Source: Pseudopedobacter sp. | GTDB taxonomy: Bacteria; Bacteroidota; Bacteroidia; Sphingobacteriales; Sphingobacteriaceae | Length of the DNA stretch: 64,000 nt | Direction of reading: 5' to 3' | Assembly: GCA_014378105.1 (NCBI GenBank) | Contig: JACMOI010000010.1 | Span: forward strand, 1-64,000 | In this document: positions 9,687 through 19,941 of the stretch, piece after piece | Layout: each line of letters begins with the position of its first letter | Position numbering within the stretch: position 1 is the stretch's first letter | The notes under the pieces: generated by a model | Seen by the model: the letters and a program-made list of their open reading frames with translations, nothing else | Database searches by the model: none | Told to the model about the DNA's origin: nothing | Made by a program: the position numbers and the translations under genes

Positions 9687-10451
9687 TTAATAAGTTACTG
9701 GGAGTAATTTTAGATAATCACTCAATGGAATATGACTCTCATTATTAAATGGAACTAGGAGGTTTTTGATGTTGATGATTCGTGAAACCTTAAAATCGCG
9801 ATAGTCTTTTCTTAAATGACACCAACCTATTAAATGCCAGCTAAAAGCGTAAAAAATCAAACCAATGGCTTCAACTTTTCTTTTACTTGCTTCCTCTTTT
9901 GCGTCTTTATAATCAAACTCCAAAATGTTTTTAAAGCTTATTGCTGATTGAATAATACTTAAGAACTCATAATCATTGGTTAGCCTTTTGGGCAGTTGCA
10001 AATACATGCTAGAAGCCAACTCCTCAATCTTTTCTTTTTGGCTTTGTTTCAAAACAGATTTTATCTTTCCCAAAGCATTCTGATAATTCTTCTTGATAGA
10101 TTGGTCACTAAAGGCGCTTACTAAATGTTCCATTAATAAAAATGCACTTGCTTCTTCTAAATTAAAACTTACTGGAGGCAAGAAATAACCATTTATTAAA
10201 TAGTAACCTTTATTTGGCTCATAACAAATTGGAATCCCTTGCTCATTCAAAGATTTAAGATCACGGTAAACCGTTCTAATACTAATCTCGAATTTTGCAG
10301 CAATTTGCTCTGCCAAAGTAAATTTGTTGGATTGCAAAAGTGTAGAAATTCCAAAAAGACGGTCAATCCTATTCATAAAACAAAAATATTCATTTTTTGC
10401 GGGTAAAAAATATTCAATTATTATAGTATTGCTTAATTTAGGCCATGGCAA
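9687..10451 (-). CDS. HTH/WYL-domain transcriptional regulator (YafY-like)
   Basis: [41 protein letters not shown]; likely start is the ATG of MNRIDRLFG. Confidence 0.85.
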   Translation of the reverse strand: MPWPKLSNTIIIEYFLPAKNEYFCFMNRIDRLFGISTLLQSNKFTLAEQIAAKFEISIRTVYRDLKSLNEQGIPICYEPNKGYYLINGYFLPPVSFNLEEASAFLLMEHLVSAFSDQSIKKNYQNALGKIKSVLKQSQKEKIEELASSMYLQLPKRLTNDYEFLSIIQSAISFKNILEFDYKDAKEEASKRKVEAIGLIFYAFSWHLIGWCHLRKDYRDFKVSRIINIKNLLVPFNNESHIPLSDYLKLLPVTY

Positions 10452-11950
10452 ATGTGAAAGCAGCTATCCCAAAAGGAACTCGTGATTTTGGTCCAGTGGT
10501 AATGAACCGTCGTAATTATATTTTTGATACCATTAAAAAGGTTTTTAGAAAATATGGTTATCAGGAAATTCAAACTCCAACAATGGAGAATTTGGATACT
10601 TTGACCGGAAAATATGGTGAAGAAGGTGATCAGTTAATTTTTAAGATTCTGAATTCTGGAGAATATCTTTCTGATTTTGAAATTAAAAATCAAGTTATTA
10701 ACGACTTAAATGACCCAACTTTTGCAGCTGCTTCAGCTAGTTTAAATCTAATTTCAAAAAAGGATAAAAGTATACTAGAACTAAAATTAGGTCATGAAGA
10801 CGGAATTAAAAGGTTAGTTGCTTATAGAAAGTTAACCCAACAAATCTCAGAAAAAGCCTTACGTTACGATTTAACTGTCCCATTTGCCCGTTATGTGGTG
10901 ATGCACCAACACGAAATTACCTCACCTTTCAAGCGTTTTCAGATACAACCTGTTTGGCGAGCAGATCGTCCGCAGAAAGGAAGATACCGAGAATTTTATC
11001 AATGCGATGCAGATGTGGTAGGCTCTGATTCTTTATTGAATGAAGCAGAGTTTGTTTGTATTTATGATGAAGCTTTAAGCCTTTTAGGTTTGAAAGATTT
11101 TACCATAAAAATCAACAATAGAAAAATCCTATCAGGTATTGCCGAGTTGATAGGCAAACCCAATCAAATTGTTGACCTTACCGTTGCTATTGATAAACTA
11201 GATAAAATTGCACTTGAGGGGGTGGAAAAAGAACTTTTAGAGAAAGGATTTGAGCGAAAAGATTTAGACATTTTGAAACCCGTTATTTTACTTTCGGGTA
11301 CGAATGAAGAAAAATTGAATGCATTAAAATCAATATTGTCAAATTCGATGATTGGTTTGAAAGGGATTGAAGAAATTGATAAAGTGTTTTCTTACCTTAA
11401 AAATTTCGACTTAAGCAACGCAAAAATTCAATTGGATTTAACCTTAGCTAGAGGTTTAAACTATTATACAGGATGTATTTTTGAGGTGAAGACCAATGAA
11501 GCAGCCATGGGCTCTATTGGTGGAGGTGGTCGTTATGATGATTTAACCGGAATGTTTGGCAAAGAAGGCTTAACCGGTGTAGGAATTTCTTTTGGTGCAG
11601 ATCGGATTTATGATGTGCTAGAAGAATTGAATCTTTTCCCAACAGATGTAACGGAAAGCACTAAAGTTGTGATTTGTGTTTTTGGTGAAGCGGAAGAGGC
11701 CTTTGCCATCCCAATTTTAAATCAATTGAGAAGAGCAGACATCTCTGCAGAACTTTTCCCTTATGGAACTAAAATGAAAAAGCAAATGCAATATGCCAAT
11801 GATAAAAACATCCCTTATGTAATTGTAATTGGCGGAGATGAAATGCAAAGTGGTCTGTTGAGTTTAAAAAATATGGAAACTGGTGAGCAAGTGAAAGTAA
11901 ACATAGAAGAAATCATGGATAAAATTTCATCAGAAAAACCTCCCCATTAG
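10445..11950 (+). CDS. hisS: Histidyl-tRNA synthetase
   Basis: [23 protein letters not shown], class II aaRS motifs; [14 protein letters not shown]. Confidence 0.95.
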   Translation: MANVKAAIPKGTRDFGPVVMNRRNYIFDTIKKVFRKYGYQEIQTPTMENLDTLTGKYGEEGDQLIFKILNSGEYLSDFEIKNQVINDLNDPTFAAASASLNLISKKDKSILELKLGHEDGIKRLVAYRKLTQQISEKALRYDLTVPFARYVVMHQHEITSPFKRFQIQPVWRADRPQKGRYREFYQCDADVVGSDSLLNEAEFVCIYDEALSLLGLKDFTIKINNRKILSGIAELIGKPNQIVDLTVAIDKLDKIALEGVEKELLEKGFERKDLDILKPVILLSGTNEEKLNALKSILSNSMIGLKGIEEIDKVFSYLKNFDLSNAKIQLDLTLARGLNYYTGCIFEVKTNEAAMGSIGGGGRYDDLTGMFGKEGLTGVGISFGADRIYDVLEELNLFPTDVTESTKVVICVFGEAEEAFAIPILNQLRRADISAELFPYGTKMKKQMQYANDKNIPYVIVIGGDEMQSGLLSLKNMETGEQVKVNIEEIMDKISSEKPPH

Positions 11951-12126
11951 TAGGAAGTTTTATTCCTTTTTGACAACATCATAATGGCATAAATTTCTAT
12001 TCCTAAACCAACTCCTGTTAGCAATCCTAATGCAAAATCTGGTAAAGGGATAAACCTATTTAATAATAAGCTTAATATGATCAATCCAATAGTTATTGTT
12101 CTTTTATAAAACTTAGTAGTTTTCAT
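11947..12126 (-). CDS. Small membrane protein, 59 aa (not in supplied track)
   Basis: Translated by hand: [59 protein letters not shown]; follows 12138..12719 on the same strand. Confidence 0.65.
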   Translation of the reverse strand: MKTTKFYKRTITIGLIILSLLLNRFIPLPDFALGLLTGVGLGIEIYAIMMLSKRNKTSY

Positions 12127-12137
12127 ATTGTAATAAT

Positions 12138-12719
12138 TTAAAATTGTTGTGAAATTCGTCTTACTTTTTCCAATTCTAGATTTAATTTAACTATGCCTTT
12201 CTTATAACTTTTCGGCCTTAAGTAGAAGAAAACTACAGAGAAATAAAGCAGTAAAAGTAGATAGGAAATAAGCATGATCAATTGATTTTGATACACTAGT
12301 TCGTAGAGATAAAAAACTAAACCAATAAAGGAAAAAGCTAAGCCAGCAACTTGTGTATATTTAAAATAAAAAAGCTGTCTTACCTGTGTTTTCTCTAAAA
12401 AGGAAATATATTGTTTGTTGCTGCATACCTTTAATTTGTAAAACCTATTTAACGAATTGAGATTTGTGGTCATTAAAATTAATCCCGAAAAAACGATCAA
12501 TGCTTCGCCAATTTTAGAGCTAATGAATTTAAAATTGTAAACAGCACTTGCGAATATTACTAAAACGATCATCGCAAAAGCACCAAGTACCAAAAATATT
12601 AACCTTCTCAAGGTCGTGTTTTTATTATTTTTTATAATGGTCACCATTTCATTGGAACTTAGCAAACTGGTTGTTTTAACATTTAGCCAAATGGCTTTTA
12701 ACTCATTCAAATTGTCCAT
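12138..12719 (-). CDS. Hypothetical membrane protein downstream of ECF sigma factor
   Basis: Several hydrophobic segments; overlaps sigma ORF by 17 nt. Confidence 0.7.
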   Translation of the reverse strand: MDNLNELKAIWLNVKTTSLLSSNEMVTIIKNNKNTTLRRLIFLVLGAFAMIVLVIFASAVYNFKFISSKIGEALIVFSGLILMTTNLNSLNRFYKLKVCSNKQYISFLEKTQVRQLFYFKYTQVAGLAFSFIGLVFYLYELVYQNQLIMLISYLLLLLYFSVVFFYLRPKSYKKGIVKLNLELEKVRRISQQF

Positions 12720-13188
12720 TTCGTTTAAATTTAGCAGTAAGTTTTTCCTTGATACGATGAACTTTAACTCTAATATATCCTACATTTAGTCCAATGATGT
12801 TTGCAATCTCTGCCTGAGATAAATCTTCTAAAACTAAAGAGATAATTAGCCTGTCGGTTTCTTCCAGTTCTGAAATACATTTGTAAAGAAAATTCACTTT
12901 ATCATCAATCTCGGGTTCTACTTTTTCTGCTATTTCAAATGGAAGTTCAGTTGTTAAAATTCGTTTTGACTTTTCAAGATGTCTGAGGCAATTATTAGTC
13001 GCGATTCTAAAAATCCATGTGCTTAATTTAGATTGGTTTTTAAACGAAGAAAGACCTTTCCAAATGGAAATAAATGTTTCTTGCACCAAATCTTGAGCTT
13101 GTTCAGTATCGTTTAGATAACCTAAACATATCCGATAGATTTGAGGAGCGTACTTTTCGTAAAGTTCTTTAAAATTTATATCAGACAT
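12703..13188 (-). CDS. ECF-type RNA polymerase sigma factor
   Basis: DTEQAQDLVQETFISIWKGL, STWIFRIATNNCL, SQAEIANIIGLNVGYIRVKVHRIKEKL. Confidence 0.92.
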   Translation of the reverse strand: MSDINFKELYEKYAPQIYRICLGYLNDTEQAQDLVQETFISIWKGLSSFKNQSKLSTWIFRIATNNCLRHLEKSKRILTTELPFEIAEKVEPEIDDKVNFLYKCISELEETDRLIISLVLEDLSQAEIANIIGLNVGYIRVKVHRIKEKLTAKFKRNGQFE

Positions 13189-13350
13189 TTTAAGTCTCTA
13201 AATCAATGTTTTAAAATATAAGATACAAGTTGATGAAAAACATTACAGACTTTTTAATCTTTTATTGAAATCAATCTATCTTATATGTAGGTTCATTTTT
13301 ATTAAAGATTTATTTATAGAAGCCTGATTTTTATTAACTCCTAAATAAGA

Positions 13351-13383
13351 AAGCCTCTGTAAATCAATTTACAGAGGCTTTCT
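13351..13383. terminator. Bidirectional terminator-like hairpin
   Basis: AAAGCCTCTGTAAAT...ATTTACAGAGGCTTT. Confidence 0.65.
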
Positions 13384-13400
13384 TATGAGTTGTAAATTAT

Positions 13401-15716
13401 TTAAATACTCAAAGGCACATAAATTCCAAATGTTACATTTCTACCTGGATTATAAATCCCAAAAGTAGCGTCAGTACTACTTAAACGGCCTGGTTTAAAA
13501 CGACTTAAATGGTCGTAATACCTCTTATCTAAAAGGTTATTTCCTGAAATATTAAGGCGAACCAATTGTTTTCCTAGATTGAATGAGGCTCCAACACCAG
13601 CTTTTAGCAATGAATAACCAGAAGTGGTGGTTTCAAAATTGTCTATTCTGTTTTGGGCAAAATAATTATCTAAACCAATAGAAGTATAAAAACTTTTTAA
13701 TCCTTTGATGGTCGGCTCAATTTTTAATTCGTTTCTTAAACTTGCTGATGGAATAAATGGCAAAGGCCTATCTAAAGTCAAGTTTTGAGCATGGACAAAA
13801 CTAAAAGTGTTCTCGAAATGCAAGAATTTAGCAGGATGAAAAATTAAGCTTGCGTCGGTACCATATAAATCTGCATTGTCCTGCGTATATCTGTACAATG
13901 GAAAAGTTTCCGGTTGTCCATTTTCTCCAGTTGCCACAATGGTTTCATTATTTCTCTGAGCTAGATAGATGTAATCTTTCATGTAATTATTGTAAAAGCT
14001 CAGGTTAAAATCAAAAGTTTCTATGGTGTATTGAAATGAAACATCCGCTTGATAACTTTTTTCTGCTTTTAAATCATTGCTGCCCTTTTCGTATCTAAAC
14101 GTACCTTCATGCACTCCATTTGATGCTTGCTCAGCAGGATTTGGTGCTCTAAAACCGGTACTTAAATTGGTTTTCATATTAAACTGATCAGAGAATTGAT
14201 GAGTGAAACCTATTGCGCCACTTAAATTAGAAAAGTGATTTTCGAAGGCAGTAAATTTTTGTTGCCCACCAATAAATAAAGGCTCACCTTTATTATTTCT
14301 GTAATCGTATCTGATTCCAGCATTAAAGCTGGAGTTATCCCAGTTTTTATTGAGGTAATAAAAAACGCCAATACCATAGTTGCTGTAATTAGGTACTAGA
14401 AACTCTTCCCCCTTATTTAAGCTTTTTGCATAATCAGTGCTCAACCCAAATGTAGGTTGCCAGCCATTTTTTTCTGGTGAATAATATTTAGCATCTAAAC
14501 TGTAAGTATTGAGGTCGAAATATAATTTTGGAACAGCTTCATAAAGCTCTTTTCTGACATTATTCTGAAAGCCAAGATCTAATTTCAAGTTCCCTTTTTT
14601 GAAAAGAAAATTATTATTAGAGGCAACTTTAAAATGAGAAATAGCTTGATTTGGGGATTCTAATTTACGCTCTTTTAGCTGTTTTAAGGTGTAAGGATTT
14701 CCTTGTTCATTTATAAAATTACCTTGCGCATCTCTGGTATTTTCGTAAAAACCAATATTATTATTGAAAGAGGTTATATTTAAATGACTATAACCCCAAG
14801 ATTTGTTTAACCCTAACATCACCTCGCCAGAGGTTTCATTAAAACCGGAGTTTGGATAGTAGTAATCTGGAGTTTTAAAGGAATAGGCATTTTTAAAAGT
14901 TCCTCTTCCTCTCCAAACAAAACCATCACGATTACCCGTTAGCATAGCTGATGTGGCGCTTAAACCTCCGTTTGTAGAATAATTGGTTAAAACTTCGCCT
15001 TTAATTGTTCCCTCAGGCACAGTTAAGGGCTCTAAAATATTGATGACTCCTCCAAGTGCATCAGCACCATAAAGCAAGCTGGCAGAACCTCTTAATACTT
15101 CAATTCTATCTGCCGAATATTGGTCAATCTCTATGCCGTGTTCATCGCCCCACTGTTGGCCTTGTTGCTTTACCCCATCGTTTATAGTAACTATTCTATT
15201 ATAAGATAAGCCTCTAATTACGGGCTTGGAAATTGCCTGGCCGGTAGTGATTTGTGAAACACCAGCAACTTTAGAAACTGCGTCGATAATGTTTGTTGAA
15301 GAGCGGTCTAGCATTTCCTCATGCGATAAAACGCCAACAGAGGTACTGTTCTTCTTGCTATCAGCACCAGTGACAGTTCCTGTAACTACCACTTCATTGG
15401 CTTCAATTAAACTAGGGTGAAGTTCAAAAACAATACTTTTTGTTGTTGAAAAATCTATTGTTTTATTTAAGTATTTATATCCCAAATAAGAAATCTGAAT
15501 AAGAAATTTCCCTTGATCAGGAATTCTTTTAAAACTAAATACGCCATTTAAGTCTGTTATGGCACTAATTTTTAAATCCTGAATAGTAATGGTTGCGCCT
15601 GGTAAAGGCTCTTTGGTTTGTGCGTCTATTACTTTACCAGAAAAAGTAATATCAGCCGAAAAGGCCAATGACGAGACACAAAAAATTAATAATAAACTAT
15701 ATAATATACGTTTCAT
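13401..15716 (-). CDS. TonB-dependent receptor with carboxypeptidase-like N-terminal domain
   Basis: Signal peptide, GKVIDAQTKEPLPGATITI, plug RGLSYNRIVTINDG, C-terminal beta-barrel. Confidence 0.93.
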   Translation of the reverse strand: MKRILYSLLLIFCVSSLAFSADITFSGKVIDAQTKEPLPGATITIQDLKISAITDLNGVFSFKRIPDQGKFLIQISYLGYKYLNKTIDFSTTKSIVFELHPSLIEANEVVVTGTVTGADSKKNSTSVGVLSHEEMLDRSSTNIIDAVSKVAGVSQITTGQAISKPVIRGLSYNRIVTINDGVKQQGQQWGDEHGIEIDQYSADRIEVLRGSASLLYGADALGGVINILEPLTVPEGTIKGEVLTNYSTNGGLSATSAMLTGNRDGFVWRGRGTFKNAYSFKTPDYYYPNSGFNETSGEVMLGLNKSWGYSHLNITSFNNNIGFYENTRDAQGNFINEQGNPYTLKQLKERKLESPNQAISHFKVASNNNFLFKKGNLKLDLGFQNNVRKELYEAVPKLYFDLNTYSLDAKYYSPEKNGWQPTFGLSTDYAKSLNKGEEFLVPNYSNYGIGVFYYLNKNWDNSSFNAGIRYDYRNNKGEPLFIGGQQKFTAFENHFSNLSGAIGFTHQFSDQFNMKTNLSTGFRAPNPAEQASNGVHEGTFRYEKGSNDLKAEKSYQADVSFQYTIETFDFNLSFYNNYMKDYIYLAQRNNETIVATGENGQPETFPLYRYTQDNADLYGTDASLIFHPAKFLHFENTFSFVHAQNLTLDRPLPFIPSASLRNELKIEPTIKGLKSFYTSIGLDNYFAQNRIDNFETTTSGYSLLKAGVGASFNLGKQLVRLNISGNNLLDKRYYDHLSRFKPGRLSSTDATFGIYNPGRNVTFGIYVPLSI

Positions 15717-15773
15717 TTTGTTCTGTTAAATAATAATTTTTCCTATTAAGGAATGAATAGAAGTCTTTAAAAA

Positions 15774-16103
15774 TTATGACAGAATAGGTGGGGCCTTATT
15801 CTTAGAAAAATGAAAAAACTGAAAATAATTTTGAGATTTTTCTATCCCTAATATTTGTTGTAGGTGTCTGTAAACTTTAAAATCAATAAATGATTTGGTT
15901 AATGTTGCAAGAAAAACGGCATCAGAAGTTGTGCAACAGGGTTTAGCATAATTTTTTAAATGTTTATGGCAGCTACTTCCGCAATTATCTGTAGGGATAA
16001 AATAATGTTGATGGAAAATATTATGTAATGGCACTGCCGCACTAAACATGGAAAATGTTAGTGATAATGTGATAAGAATACTCAAATACTTTCTTAATGC
16101 CAT
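15774..16103 (-). CDS. Small secreted His/Cys-rich protein upstream of TonB receptor
   Basis: MALRKYLSILITLSLTFSMFSAAVPLHNIFHQHYFIPTDNCGSSCHKHLKNYAKPCCTT; start at 16103 preferred over 16145. Confidence 0.6.
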   Translation of the reverse strand: MALRKYLSILITLSLTFSMFSAAVPLHNIFHQHYFIPTDNCGSSCHKHLKNYAKPCCTTSDAVFLATLTKSFIDFKVYRHLQQILGIEKSQNYFQFFHFSKNKAPPILS

Positions 16104-16221
16104 TAAAAGCAAATTTACTAATCTAATTTTTATTGAAAGTAACATTCATATTGCAATGTTAACGTTAATTACTCAATTGTATGATTGGTGTTTTGTTTTT
16201 CTCCGCCTATATTTGTCAAAC

Positions 16222-16566
16222 ATGAAACCAGCAGAAGTAAATCAAAAGTTTTCGGTACTACAACAAAAGCTTGCACTACAGTTTGATAATGAAAAGCCAG
16301 ATATAAAAGTCATTCTTTTTTTAATTGGAGTACAAGAATTAGGAAAAGGTCCGCGTAAGTTTAGCAAACGACAAAAAGAAGAATTAATGCATATTGCTAA
16401 TTGTCGTTTATTTTCTGAATTGGGCTTTTACGAATTAGAAGGTCAAGATCAAGACGGCTGGCCCCATTGGAAAAGAATGAAAACTATACCTGCGTATAAT
16501 ATATTGGAGCAGGAAATGTTGATGAAAACTTTAATAGTAAAGTATTTTGAAGATATATATATTTAA
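16222..16566 (+). CDS. Conserved hypothetical protein
   Basis: MKPAEVNQKFSVLQQKLALQ...; upstream part of listed ORF overlaps the divergent gene. Confidence 0.6.
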   Translation: MKPAEVNQKFSVLQQKLALQFDNEKPDIKVILFLIGVQELGKGPRKFSKRQKEELMHIANCRLFSELGFYELEGQDQDGWPHWKRMKTIPAYNILEQEMLMKTLIVKYFEDIYI

Positions 16567-16591
16567 CGAAGTTTAAATCTTGAAAATTAAT

Positions 16592-17281
16592 ATGAAGAAG
16601 ATATTTCTAATTATTTTTAGCTTTTTTACCTTAGCCGCATTTGCAGCCAAACCTAAAAACACTTATGTAAAAATAAGTACCAATTATGGCGAGGTTTATC
16701 TCAAATTATATAACGAAACGCCAAAACATCGTGATAATTTTATTAAGTTGGTAAATGAGGGTACCTTAAATCAAACCCTTTTTCACCGTGTGATTCAAGC
16801 TTTCATGATCCAAGGTGGTGATCCAGATTCTAAGACTGCCGAGCCAGGTAAACAGTTGGGCGAGGGTGATCTTGGTTATACCATACCGGCCGAGTTTATT
16901 CCAACTTTATTTCATAAAAAAGGAGCTTTGGCTGCCGCCCGAGACAACAATCCAGAAAAGGCTTCTAGTGCTTCTCAGTTTTACATTGTGCAGGGTAAAA
17001 AATTTACTGATGTGGAATTGGATTCTCTTGAAAAAAATAGATTAAAGGGTCGTAAAATTCCTGTAGCGCAAAGAGAGGTTTATAAAACGATTGGGGGTAC
17101 TCCACATCTCGATCAAAACTATACTGTTTTTGGCGAAGTGGTGAAAGGCATGCAAATGGTAGATAATATTTGTACAGTAAAAATTGATGGCAATAATCGA
17201 CCATTAACAGATATTCACATAAGCGTAAGTTTAGTAGAAGGGAAAGAGTTGAGAAAGCTTCTAAAAGAAATCAGTAAATAA
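16592..17281 (+). CDS. Peptidylprolyl isomerase, cyclophilin type
   Basis: FHRVIQAFMIQGGDP, SASQFYIVQG, YTVFGEVVKGM. Confidence 0.93.
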   Translation: MKKIFLIIFSFFTLAAFAAKPKNTYVKISTNYGEVYLKLYNETPKHRDNFIKLVNEGTLNQTLFHRVIQAFMIQGGDPDSKTAEPGKQLGEGDLGYTIPAEFIPTLFHKKGALAAARDNNPEKASSASQFYIVQGKKFTDVELDSLEKNRLKGRKIPVAQREVYKTIGGTPHLDQNYTVFGEVVKGMQMVDNICTVKIDGNNRPLTDIHISVSLVEGKELRKLLKEISK

Positions 17282-17285
17282 ATTC

Positions 17286-18053
17286 ATGAAAATTATCTCT
17301 TACAACGTAAACGGAATCAGAGCTGCAATTAATAAAGAATGGTTTGCATGGTTGCAAGCAACCGATGCCGATATAGTTTGTCTACAAGAAATAAAAGCCA
17401 CTCCCGATCAAATTCAAGATATTGTAATCTTAGAACAGTTAGGATATAAACATTATTGGTATCCAGCAGAAAAAAAAGGTTATAGCGGCACAGCTATTTT
17501 TTGTAAAGTAGAACCAGAGCATGTAGAATATGGTTGCGGAATTGAAGATTACGACAGAGAAGGTAGGGTGATTAGAGCCGATTTTAAAGATTTTTCTATC
17601 ATCAGCGCTTATTTTCCATCAGGCTCTAGCGGAGAAGAACGTCAAAATTTTAAATATCATTTTTTAGAGGATTTTGCTGATTATATCGACAAACTAAAAA
17701 TTGATTTTCCAAAATTGGTGATTTCTGGTGATTATAACATTTGCCATAAACCTATTGATATTCATAATCCAAAATCTAACGCCAACTCTTCTGGCTTTTT
17801 ACCCGAAGAAAGAGAATGGATGGATCAGTTTGTTCATTCGGGCTTTATAGATACTTTTCGTCATTTTAATCCAGAGCCTCATCATTACACGTGGTGGAGT
17901 TATCGAGCTGGCGCTAGGGGGAAGAATTTAGGTTGGCGAATTGATTATCACTTGGTCTCCATCGCTTTAGAAGAAAATCTGAAAAGAGCAGCCATTTTGC
18001 CCGAAGCCAAGCACTCGGACCATTGTCCAATATTGTTAGAACTCAGCTTTTAA
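17286..18053 (+). CDS. xth: Exodeoxyribonuclease III / AP endonuclease
   Basis: MKIISYNVNGIRAA, VCLQEIKA, YTWWSYRAGARGKNLGWRIDYHLVS, HSDHCPI. Confidence 0.95.
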   Translation: MKIISYNVNGIRAAINKEWFAWLQATDADIVCLQEIKATPDQIQDIVILEQLGYKHYWYPAEKKGYSGTAIFCKVEPEHVEYGCGIEDYDREGRVIRADFKDFSIISAYFPSGSSGEERQNFKYHFLEDFADYIDKLKIDFPKLVISGDYNICHKPIDIHNPKSNANSSGFLPEEREWMDQFVHSGFIDTFRHFNPEPHHYTWWSYRAGARGKNLGWRIDYHLVSIALEENLKRAAILPEAKHSDHCPILLELSF

Positions 18054-18506
18054 TTGATGATTGATTTTATTCAAACGAATTCTAAAGATTTGGATTTTCA
18101 AAATCTAGTTATCCTTTTAGATCAAGATTTAAAGATTAGAGACGGCGAAATACATCAGTTTTATGCGCAATTTAACAAAGTAGATTTTATTAAAAATGTG
18201 ATTGTGGCTTACGCCGATAAAAAATCTATAGGTTGTGGTGCCATTAAAGAATTTGACTACCAAACGATGGAAATTAAACGGATGTTCGTAAAGGGAAGTC
18301 ACAGAAATCAAGGTATTGCAGCTCAAATTTTAACGCAATTAGAAAATTGGACAAAATCTTTAGGTTACCAAAAATGTATTTTAGAAACCGGTAATAACCA
18401 GCCCGAAGCCATCAGCCTTTACCACAAATGTAATTATCAGATTATTCCTAATTATGGCCAATATGCAGGACTTGAAACTAGTTTTTGCTTTGAGAAAAAA
18501 CTTTAA
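18054..18506 (+). CDS. GNAT family N-acetyltransferase
   Basis: IKRMFVKGSHRNQGIAAQILTQLENW acetyl-CoA binding motif. Confidence 0.9.
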   Translation: MMIDFIQTNSKDLDFQNLVILLDQDLKIRDGEIHQFYAQFNKVDFIKNVIVAYADKKSIGCGAIKEFDYQTMEIKRMFVKGSHRNQGIAAQILTQLENWTKSLGYQKCILETGNNQPEAISLYHKCNYQIIPNYGQYAGLETSFCFEKKL

Positions 18507-19840
18507 TAGTTATCATGTATAAAAGTTAACACTCGTTCTACCTCAGCTCTAATCTCAGATGTTGGGTTAACAAAACTGTTATTCATAAAAGAGAAGATAT
18601 ATTTTTTGCCGCTTTTACCAATTAAGTATCCACTTAAACAATAGTTATTGGCTAAACTTCCCGACTTTGCAAAAACAAAAGGAGATTCACCTGTTTTAAA
18701 CATGTTTCTGATGGTTCCAGATTTCCCTCCATTCGGCAATAAGTTGAATAGCCGTTTTTCACTGCCAACTTTGTCATAAATTTTTTGTAAAAGAGCAGCC
18801 ATATCTCTTGGCGTAAACAAATTATATCTAGAAAGTCCCGATCCGTCAGCCCATTCTATCTTATCGGGTAAATCATTCAAATAATTCTTTTTCGAGTAAG
18901 CAATCACACTATCGGTGTTCATACTTAAGTTTTTTGCTGCAGCACAATTCAATAATATTTCTTCAGCCATAAAATTATCGCTAGGTTGTAGCATGTGTTG
19001 GTAAAGTGTATCTGCAGCAATGCTATAAAATGTTTTTGCATTTGCTGGGATACTTCTCCATTCTAAATTTATTATGGGTTTAGTTACCATCCCCGTAGCC
19101 AATAAGGTATCGGTCAATAAATTTTCTATAATTCCCTTGCTTAAGTGTAAAGGGACAATTTGTTGATAATTAGCTGATACTTTTTCAGGGACAGATAAGT
19201 TATTACTACCTAAGTCACGTATTACTTTCTTTGCCGCTGAGGATACTTCAATTTCACTTAAATAAAGTGAAGCTATATCGGGTGAGTATTTAATTTCACC
19301 TTCTGCGGTCGCAGTAATATTTATAGCATTTCCATAGATAGGTAACTCAGTAATTTCAGTCTGATAATAATCATTGTAATCACCCCAACTCCATCCTGAT
19401 CCAAATTTTTCTCCACTATATCTACCAGTAACCAAATAGATGGTTTTATTCGAATTTTTTAAAAAATCAAAAGCAGGTTGGTTTTTAAAATCTGGATGAA
19501 GAAAGGAAGCATCCGCCATAGGCCAAATAATTAATGAATCATTTTTAACAACATATTTAAACGTGGAGATAGAGTCACCCAACATGTTTAAGGCCGTATA
19601 AAATGTGTAAAGTTTAGTGTTTGATGCAGGTGTAAAATAATGGTCGGCCTCTTGTTCCACCATACTTTTAGCACTTCCTATTTCTTTTAAGATAAATCCA
19701 ACCTGATGTTGTTGGTTTACTGAAGATATTTTCAGTTCATTACTTATATTTTGGTAAGGCAATACCACACTTTTTTGAACAGAACAAGAAGTAATCAATA
19801 AGATGGTTCCAACTAAAAGTGTATAGTTATTTATTTTCAT
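18503..19840 (-). CDS. D-alanyl-D-alanine carboxypeptidase/endopeptidase, S13 (PBP4) family
   Basis: FTPASNTKLYT (SxxK), DGSGLSRYN, AKSGSLANNYCLSGY; lipobox ITSCS. Confidence 0.9.
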   Translation of the reverse strand: MKINNYTLLVGTILLITSCSVQKSVVLPYQNISNELKISSVNQQHQVGFILKEIGSAKSMVEQEADHYFTPASNTKLYTFYTALNMLGDSISTFKYVVKNDSLIIWPMADASFLHPDFKNQPAFDFLKNSNKTIYLVTGRYSGEKFGSGWSWGDYNDYYQTEITELPIYGNAINITATAEGEIKYSPDIASLYLSEIEVSSAAKKVIRDLGSNNLSVPEKVSANYQQIVPLHLSKGIIENLLTDTLLATGMVTKPIINLEWRSIPANAKTFYSIAADTLYQHMLQPSDNFMAEEILLNCAAAKNLSMNTDSVIAYSKKNYLNDLPDKIEWADGSGLSRYNLFTPRDMAALLQKIYDKVGSEKRLFNLLPNGGKSGTIRNMFKTGESPFVFAKSGSLANNYCLSGYLIGKSGKKYIFSFMNNSFVNPTSEIRAEVERVLTFIHDNY

Positions 19841-19941
19841 GGTTTTAACTTAGGAAGTGCAAATTAATAAATTGAAACATAATGTTTTTTTAATTGTCTT
19901 TTCAATTAGCTATTTAATCTTTAAATTGCTTTGTAACCAGC

